Assembly (NCBI GenBank): GCA_021160845.1
Contig: JAGHBT010000225.1
Coordinates: 1-28,579 of the forward strand
Source: a bacterium
GTDB taxonomy: Bacteria; Krumholzibacteriota; Krumholzibacteriia; Krumholzibacteriales; WJIX01
DNA length: 28,579 nucleotides
Direction: 5' to 3'
Part shown: piece after piece, positions 22,420 through 28,579 of the stretch
Numbering within the stretch: the first letter of the stretch is position 1
Layout: each line of letters begins with the position of its first letter
The notes under the pieces: generated by a model
Told to the model about the DNA's origin: nothing
What the model saw: only the letters and a program-made list of their open reading frames with translations
Database searches by the model: none
Position numbers and translations under genes: made by a program

Positions 22420-24312
22420 TTAATCCTTCTCCCCAGAATTAATTATTTCAAGCCTTTTGCCAGCTTCTTCAATATTCTTCTTTATACTTTCATTATCAGG
22501 ATCAATCTTTAGAATTTTATTCCATACTTCTATTGCCGACTTATACTTTCTTTGTGTAAAATGCTTCATTCCGTCTATGTACAGCTTCCGGATTTGTTCC
22601 TTTTCTTCATTCTTGAGAGGAGTTATCCGCCGCCGCGCTCTATCGAGCAACTTTAATGCCTCCTTATGATCAGGCTGAATCTTCAACACCCTTCCCAGCT
22701 GCTCTTCCGCTTTGGAATAATCGCCTGTGCTGAAATTATTCAACGCCTTTTCAAAGAGATCTATAGTTGTCAATTTTATTCTTGCCGAATCAAACTTTAC
22801 ACTCATAGCCCGCAACCGATCCTTTAACCTCTGCGCACCCTCTTCGGCTTCTTTATGCTTCGGATTAAGCGCTTTTATCATATTCCATTCATCCAGTGCC
22901 GCGGCTAATTTACCTGCCTCTTCAAAATCGATTGCTTTCTTCCTGTGGCGGTCAATCTGCTTAGAAAGTTTTTCCTCAATTTTCTTTATATATCCCTTTG
23001 CATTCTCATTATCAGGATCAATTTCAAGTAGAGAATTCCATTCTCCCCTTGATAGGAGATATTCATTGTTTCCGTAATATTTTAATCCCAGTTTAAAATG
23101 ACGCTTTATAAGAACCTGTTTTTCAACCGACTTAATCTCTTGCTGCTGTTTCTTGATTATCTCATCTTCCAAAACTGAAATCAGCCTCGAAGCCTCAACA
23201 TCCGACGGATCGTATTCGAGCGCAATCTTAAACTCATCATACGCCTTTTCAAGTTCTCCATTTTTTCTGAGAGATTTCGCTTTTTGCAGATGACTTTTGA
23301 GTCTGTCGGAAAGTACCTGCTTGAGATATCCTTCTTCTTCCTCCCTTCGACGCGCCGCTAGTGCTTCTCTCTTTCTCTCAATTGACTCGCCAAGATTAAC
23401 CGAAATTGAAAACGGATGAGAAGATCCGGCTTCATCACGGCTGAAATACCCGTAATCAGCAGTATATTCCTGCCATGAAAACCCTATTCCGGCGGTTATT
23501 TGCTCAGAGTCAAATCCAACCCGGAAACTGATTATATTTTTTAAATCATATTCGATACCAAACCTTAGATCATTATCGGCCCTCTCGGGCATATCAACTT
23601 GCGCGGAAGCAATCAGCGCCGACCCATTCTGAAATTCGTAAGAATACCCCACCCCAAACATCATGGTTCTATCAACCCTTTCACTAATAGATACAAGTTT
23701 TGTTTCAGCCCCTACTATATCCTGAATATTGCACCCCAGAACAAATCCTTTCAGATAAGAAAGCCTGTATAAAACTCCAACATCCATCCCCGTTCCCGTA
23801 TCTGAATAATCGCCTATACTCTGATTCAATACCTTAATTGATGTTCCGAGAGTGAACTTTCCTAACAGCTCAAATGGAATATCAAAGGCATAGGCCAATA
23901 ACCCCTGGCTTTCACGATAGGAAATTTCCCCCAGTTCATTACTAAATTCGTCAAACGCTCTTATCCCGCCGGTACCTGTTGTCATTATCCCGATTCCAAA
24001 GGCGCCGGATAAAAGGGTTGGATAAACCGCTCCAACAAAATCGTAATTCGCCCCACTGAAATCCGAGAATAGTTGAATGTGATTCACCATTATTCCCGTA
24101 TATTTATTTAATTTTAAACCGGCAGGATTGTAATAAATAACCGAAGGGTCATCACCAATGGCAGAAAATGCTCCACCCAGAGAAATAGCGCGCGAACCTG
24201 CTCCAAGAGTAAAAACCGATCTGGTTCCACCAACACCCACCTCGGCAAATACATCTTTACCCGTGGCAAGGAGTATTATTAAAATCAGAGTTGTTAATCT
24301 TTTCTTTCTCAT
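22420..24312 (-). CDS. PorV/PorQ-family outer-membrane barrel fused to TPR repeats
   Basis: The 630-residue product starts with a signal peptide (residues 1-23, ending VFA). The PorV/UPF0164 signature follows at about 37-65: LGAGSRAISLGGAFSAIGDD then YYNPAGL. Beta-barrel strands run to about residue 315. A charged coiled coil (315-355, rich in RRREEEE) leads into at least five TPR-like units (about 355-625), including FEEAGKLAAALDEWNMIKAL and GMKHFTQRKYKSAIEVWNKI. PorV shuttles cargo in type IX secretion; here the added TPR domain would lie in the periplasm. It starts only six bases after the giant surface protein's stop, and its TAA directly abuts the TTG of the fusion, so all three are cotranscribed. 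The AAGGA ribosome site is unusually close to the ATG. Confidence 0.82.
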   Translation of the reverse strand: MRKKRLTTLILIILLATGKDVFAEVGVGGTRSVFTLGAGSRAISLGGAFSAIGDDPSVIYYNPAGLKLNKYTGIMVNHIQLFSDFSGANYDFVGAVYPTLLSGAFGIGIMTTGTGGIRAFDEFSNELGEISYRESQGLLAYAFDIPFELLGKFTLGTSIKVLNQSIGDYSDTGTGMDVGVLYRLSYLKGFVLGCNIQDIVGAETKLVSISERVDRTMMFGVGYSYEFQNGSALIASAQVDMPERADNDLRFGIEYDLKNIISFRVGFDSEQITAGIGFSWQEYTADYGYFSRDEAGSSHPFSISVNLGESIERKREALAARRREEEEGYLKQVLSDRLKSHLQKAKSLRKNGELEKAYDEFKIALEYDPSDVEASRLISVLEDEIIKKQQQEIKSVEKQVLIKRHFKLGLKYYGNNEYLLSRGEWNSLLEIDPDNENAKGYIKKIEEKLSKQIDRHRKKAIDFEEAGKLAAALDEWNMIKALNPKHKEAEEGAQRLKDRLRAMSVKFDSARIKLTTIDLFEKALNNFSTGDYSKAEEQLGRVLKIQPDHKEALKLLDRARRRITPLKNEEKEQIRKLYIDGMKHFTQRKYKSAIEVWNKILKIDPDNESIKKNIEEAGKRLEIINSGEKD

Positions 24313-24318
24313 ATCCTT

Positions 24319-27300
24319 CTACTTCGCAATTGCAATCTTGAAAATTGCGGAATTAGGTCCTGCCGTTATCTTACAGATATATATTCCGTTCCTGACAAGT
24401 TCACCACGGCCATTTCTTCCATCCCACAATACTATACACTCTTCTCCTCCGGGGCTTCCTGTAGCACCCTCACTTCCGGCGGCAATATCCTTTGACCAAA
24501 CTAAAATACCCGTGTAATCATAAATTTTTATATTCACATTTACATCTTCCACAAGAAAATATGCAATTCTCGTATTCTCACTTCCCGCTCTAAAGGGATT
24601 TGGATAATTATGTGCGTATTCGGAAAAATTGCCGCTCATAATTGTAAAGGGAGTATTATAAAAATGCCCCGCTATTTCACTTCCTCCTCCTCTCCAGACT
24701 ACGCTAACCGGAGCGCTTTGCCCTCCGATAGAAAATTTAATGTCATTACTACGAACAAGTTCAACTCTCATGCCGCCGATTGGAACGCTAAGGGCAATAT
24801 CAACTTCCACACTCGCTGTAGCGCTATCAGTTGAATTGATTGTGAACCCATGATCCACAATAATCGGTATGGGATTTATACCATCGGCTTCTGACGAATA
24901 CCTTCTTCCATCTTCTGTGACAAAACTTACACTGTCCACAAACTGTGAAGGATTTTCAATATCCATACCGTTCACATCACGGATAGTTACATAAAGTGTA
25001 TCAAGGCCTACGGTATATGCGGAATTGTTACTGAAAGAAATTTTTAGCATCGGCACATCCCGGGTTCCCTGCGGTACTACATGCGGAGGAATGGCAATTG
25101 TGTCACTTTCGGAAATATTATTCATAGCAACAGTGCCCGCCTCTGTCTTTACCGGTATTAATATCTCTGCCGTATCTATTTCGGCCGTCTTGTTTGTATT
25201 AGAATCATTAGCGTAAGGCTCTGCAAAATAAATGCGAATATTACCCGGAGGTGACTTTGTGGAAGGCGCTTTCAAATTCCAGATAATGGGTTCTCCAATA
25301 CGGAATGCCTTGCTGCTGTCTCCATTAATAAACGAATATCCCGGTGGAAGGGCTATCTTTAATCTTGCTCCTGTTGTATCAATCACTGCCCTTCCTTTAT
25401 TTTCGATCTCAGCTTCAACGGTAAAGGGGAGGTTAACAGACAGTTCCCCTTCAAGAGCCTGCTGAGGCCCTGATATCGCCGCAGATAAATTAATCAAAGC
25501 GGCAGATTCGGTTTCAACTTCTAAAGAGTAATTACAACCGCTGAAAGCGATACCTGAATTGACATCTACTCCGCCTGTAGTCAGCTGTATCTGCCGTTTT
25601 TGCAAATCTTCATCCGGGGGCGCTGTCAGGCTCCAAACAACATATGTTTCCGTTCCTTCGCCACTTTCAACATCACGTTTTAAATCTCCATCGACTGAAT
25701 ATCCGGAAGGAAGAGAAAGCTCCAGCCACACTCCATCAGAATTGGCGGAGGGTGTAACGGCTGCTCTGAGTGAAAAGTTCTGATTTGTCGATAAGAGTCT
25801 ATCCACAGCACCTGGAGGCGAATCAACCGATAAATTACAATTCCGAACAACCCCCTTCTCTTCTGTTAGGATAGTAATGCTATCAAGCGGCTCGGCACAA
25901 AAAGCCGGAGCGCCGATGTTAATATCAACGGGAGAAGTAGTGATTCCAACCCTCAGAATATCAGAGGTAGCAACAGCCGATGGAGAAAGCAGTGTCCACG
26001 CAACATTCTCATTAGGAATAAAGATCCTAGTCAATGGCTCATGCACGGGGTAAACAGATGAAAAACCATCAGGCAATGTTATAGTTATTCTTCCCGAATT
26101 ATCAACTAGCGCTTCCCCCCTGTTGGATACACTAGCTGTAACAGTGAAGTTCTGTTCTGTTGAAAGGGTATCATCAACCGCTCCCGGAGGAGATATTATC
26201 CCCACTTTACAAACAAGTTCCGCCGCACTCTGTATTTGAATATTTTCAACCGATTCTACAGCCTGTATCGGGTAAATTTCTTCACCTGTACTAACTGATA
26301 CGGCTTTTGTTATGGAAGCGGAAAGAATTTCAACACCCTTATTGGAAGACGCCGTAACATCAAAAACAAAAATACCCTGCGTCCCGGTGTCGAGATAGGG
26401 ACAACTGTCAGACAAACTGATTACCGAACTCCCGTCAGTTACAAGAGATACATCAATACTATCCAGCTCATCGCCTCCTGTATTTTCAATCCGTACGGTA
26501 ATATTAAACTCCTGAGTAATATTCACAATAGAGGTGTTTGGGATTAAAAGGTTATTCGGAGCATCACTTTCTACCGAAATAATCCTCAGTCCGGCGGGTT
26601 CCCTAACAATTACCGCAGAATCACCACTCGCCTGCGTCTGTGCCGAATCAGGATTATTTTCATCCAGCCAGTCCAGCAACATACTTACCGAAACAGTTCC
26701 TGTATCAACTCCTGTAGATGATATCTGATATTCCAGTGAATCAATACCGCCACCCATCAGGGTAAAACCGGAAGCGCCTGATGCAAATTCACTCGGGGCA
26801 ATCACAAGATAATCTGTAAGTTGATTTAGGTTTTTAAAGAAATTGATATCCTCACTTCCTGGCTGATTCAGTGTTACAGGAGCCTCCCCACTATTTCTAA
26901 CAACAGCAGTCAGAAACCAGTCAACCGTTTGTCCGGCCGTTAGATATATCTGCGATGGAGCAACCCTTGTTATATCAAGTATACCGTGATTTTGTATCTC
27001 CGCTGTTGCCGTGCTGTCAACGGCCTCTGAAAATTTAACGATGTTACTCTGTCCGGAATTTGTATCAACGGCGGATTCCAGCACCACAGAGAAATCTTCT
27101 GTGGCAGCGGAGGAAGAAGCCCTGACATAAAATGTATCTTCAGCAACTTCCCCTTCATCGAGAAGAATTAAATAATGAATTGGTTTTTCAATAAAGGAAG
27201 CTCCCTCGCCTGACAAAGAAACCGCGATACTATCGGCCGCTGCGCCCCCGCTGTTTTCAACTTGAACTACAATGGGAAAATACTGCTCACAATTCACAAA

Positions 27301-28579
27301 AGGAGAACGAGGAGCTGCATTCTCAAGTGAAAGAACTGACAATATAGCCGGTGTTTGTATCTCAATAATTCCATAACCTGTATTTTCAATACCGGAATCA
27401 AAACTCAAAAATTGCAATCTGTTATCCTCAAATACACCAACACGGCTGTATATCTCCAAATTTTCAGTATTTGTTACCAAGGGAGATGGAGTGACGCTGA
27501 ATACAAGGTGCCCGGATTCTCCTCCGGCCAACACAATTCCGCCGCCGGAAAATCCGGAGGGCAGAGTGGGTACTGAGAGATTATAATTGCTGTATATATA
27601 AGTGCTATCCATAGAAAGTGTCACATCTGCTTCACCCTGATTTTCAACTAGAAGATCGACTTTCCAGACCGAGGTTTGTCCTGAAGTAATAGCATCTTGG
27701 CTAATGGTAGTCCCTGTAACAGCAACAACGGCGGGGTCCTGAATAAAAATGTACCCTCCCCCTCCATTAAATGTGTCATCGGTTACTATATTACCACTGT
27801 TCACGTCACTCGCGGTTACGTAAGCATTAATTGCAGCTATACCCGTGGATGAACCGGTTGATGTAATTCTGAACAAAAGGGTGTCTACCTGATTCCCCGC
27901 TAGAATAGTTGTTCCGGACCTCTGAAGGCTCTCAGGGTTTACAATGGTGTATTCTCCCGTACAATCACCAGAACCTGGGATATTAAAAGTCAGGTATGTA
28001 TTCAGATCTGAAAGATCCATATCTACTGACGCTTCGCCAGTGTTGTGGACGATCATCCTTACAAGCCAGGCGGGCTGTAAAGACGCCGTAACACTCTGGG
28101 GACTTACGATACTTGTAATACTTAAACGGGGAGCCACTTCAATTTCAATACTATCGGCAACAGAAGAAAGGTTTGTTTCAAAATCATTCCCATTCTCGAT
28201 CCCTTCAAGATGGATCAGAAACATGTAGGATCCAGCCGCAATAGAAGTGTCGACCGTGCTACTCTCAAACCTAAGGGTAATACTCTCTCCCCCTGAAATC
28301 ATATTTTGTGAAGTGGACGAGAGATACGCCTTAAAACTATCTTCATCTGCGTCAGCGAAAGATATGTACGTATTTGAAGGATAAAGTTCCAAAGTGGAAT
28401 GTTCATTATCTGAATTCAATATCCCCAATTCCACGGAGATTTCGGTTCCCCCGCTCGCCGAAAGAGGAGATAGGCTGGACAACACATATTCCGGAATTGG
28501 CTGCAGTTCAAACTTAACTGAATCAGTAGTCGTGATTGTTCCGGGGTAAGTATAAACTGTGTTACCACTATTAATCTCA
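24319..28579 (-). CDS. Giant surface protein with repeated CARDB-like Ig domains and FlgD-like C-terminal sorting domain, N-terminus outside window
   Basis: The frame is open to the right edge of the window, so the N-terminus is missing; at least 1419 residues are visible. In-frame codons continue upstream of the internal GTG at 28485, so that GTG is not the start. About eight units of roughly 125 residues repeat a pattern of leading strand, PP or SP turn, and (V/I)xNxGEA-type block, for example MIVHNTGEASVDMDL, LLVENQGEADVTLSM, AVVRNSGEAPVTL and VSNRGEALVDN. This is the CARDB/Ig-like fold of surface adhesins. The last 110 residues (NYPNPFRAGSENTRIAYFL, VLWDGRNGRGELVRNGIYI, ending FKIAIAK) are a FlgD-like Ig domain typical of FCB-group secreted proteins. 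It is followed after six bases by the PorV-like gene. Ligand unknown. Confidence 0.8.
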   Translation of the reverse strand, partial: EINSGNTVYTYPGTITTTDSVKFELQPIPEYVLSSLSPLSASGGTEISVELGILNSDNEHSTLELYPSNTYISFADADEDSFKAYLSSTSQNMISGGESITLRFESSTVDTSIAAGSYMFLIHLEGIENGNDFETNLSSVADSIEIEVAPRLSITSIVSPQSVTASLQPAWLVRMIVHNTGEASVDMDLSDLNTYLTFNIPGSGDCTGEYTIVNPESLQRSGTTILAGNQVDTLLFRITSTGSSTGIAAINAYVTASDVNSGNIVTDDTFNGGGGYIFIQDPAVVAVTGTTISQDAITSGQTSVWKVDLLVENQGEADVTLSMDSTYIYSNYNLSVPTLPSGFSGGGIVLAGGESGHLVFSVTPSPLVTNTENLEIYSRVGVFEDNRLQFLSFDSGIENTGYGIIEIQTPAILSVLSLENAAPRSPFVNCEQYFPIVVQVENSGGAAADSIAVSLSGEGASFIEKPIHYLILLDEGEVAEDTFYVRASSSAATEDFSVVLESAVDTNSGQSNIVKFSEAVDSTATAEIQNHGILDITRVAPSQIYLTAGQTVDWFLTAVVRNSGEAPVTLNQPGSEDINFFKNLNQLTDYLVIAPSEFASGASGFTLMGGGIDSLEYQISSTGVDTGTVSVSMLLDWLDENNPDSAQTQASGDSAVIVREPAGLRIISVESDAPNNLLIPNTSIVNITQEFNITVRIENTGGDELDSIDVSLVTDGSSVISLSDSCPYLDTGTQGIFVFDVTASSNKGVEILSASITKAVSVSTGEEIYPIQAVESVENIQIQSAAELVCKVGIISPPGAVDDTLSTEQNFTVTASVSNRGEALVDNSGRITITLPDGFSSVYPVHEPLTRIFIPNENVAWTLLSPSAVATSDILRVGITTSPVDINIGAPAFCAEPLDSITILTEEKGVVRNCNLSVDSPPGAVDRLLSTNQNFSLRAAVTPSANSDGVWLELSLPSGYSVDGDLKRDVESGEGTETYVVWSLTAPPDEDLQKRQIQLTTGGVDVNSGIAFSGCNYSLEVETESAALINLSAAISGPQQALEGELSVNLPFTVEAEIENKGRAVIDTTGARLKIALPPGYSFINGDSSKAFRIGEPIIWNLKAPSTKSPPGNIRIYFAEPYANDSNTNKTAEIDTAEILIPVKTEAGTVAMNNISESDTIAIPPHVVPQGTRDVPMLKISFSNNSAYTVGLDTLYVTIRDVNGMDIENPSQFVDSVSFVTEDGRRYSSEADGINPIPIIVDHGFTINSTDSATASVEVDIALSVPIGGMRVELVRSNDIKFSIGGQSAPVSVVWRGGGSEIAGHFYNTPFTIMSGNFSEYAHNYPNPFRAGSENTRIAYFLVEDVNVNIKIYDYTGILVWSKDIAAGSEGATGSPGGEECIVLWDGRNGRGELVRNGIYICKITAGPNSAIFKIAIAK
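25150..28130 (-). repeat. Array of about eight diverged Ig-like domain repeats
   Basis: Unit starts lie near 28128, 27736, 27345, 26985, 26596, 26220, 25850 and 25500, a period of about 345-395 bases. Two of the distal units share SPPGAVD and STxQNF segments (around 26200 and 25830), so those are the most recent duplication; the others are far more diverged. Confidence 0.65.

Overview
The window is bacterial chromosome from a didermic (outer-membrane) organism. All 19 recognisable genes lie on the minus strand, so the left edge is transcriptionally downstream. Three traits point to the Fibrobacterota-Chlorobiota-Bacteroidota (FCB) superphylum or one of its uncultured neighbours: secreted proteins ending in FlgD-like sorting domains, a PorV/PorQ-type outer-membrane protein, and a helix-hairpin-helix beta-barrel protein of a kind I associate with Bacteroidota. 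The base composition is moderately AT-rich. I cannot name the phylum from sequence alone. No rRNA, tRNA, CRISPR array, insertion sequence or phage gene was seen.

Right part (28579 to 15308) is the most unusual region: one tightly packed block of seven genes. In order of transcription they are a giant surface protein with about eight repeated Ig-like domains (5' end outside the window), a PorV-like barrel fused to TPR repeats, a 1444-residue signalling fusion, a ParA-type ATPase, a TPR protein, and two single-domain STAS proteins. The fusion carries an RsbW/SpoIIAB-like kinase fold, a two-helix membrane sensor with HAMP, an RsbU/SpoIIE-like phosphatase, a transposase-like helix-turn-helix and three STAS domains. 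Kinase, phosphatase and antagonist of a partner-switching circuit are therefore on one polypeptide, with two more free STAS antagonists downstream. No sigma factor is visible. Spacing is a 6-nt gap, a direct stop/start abutment, a 4-nt overlap, then short gaps. A good internal promoter precedes the TPR-STAS-STAS segment.

Middle part (15030 to 6945) is a cell-envelope region: a membrane-anchored von Willebrand A protein, then a cluster of a double lamin-tail-domain secreted protein, a predicted beta-barrel, a helix-hairpin-helix beta-barrel, and a 511-residue repeat/solenoid-like protein of unknown function. The cluster might handle extracellular DNA, but that is inference.

Left part (6624 to 1) is mostly housekeeping: a class I aminotransferase behind a near-consensus promoter, carbamate kinase, PurD, PurE and TsaC-type threonylcarbamoyl-AMP synthase, followed by a small outer-membrane barrel and a truncated secreted C39-like cysteine-peptidase protein. 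TTG start codons, each with a purine-rich Shine-Dalgarno sequence, are frequent: four genes clearly use them.
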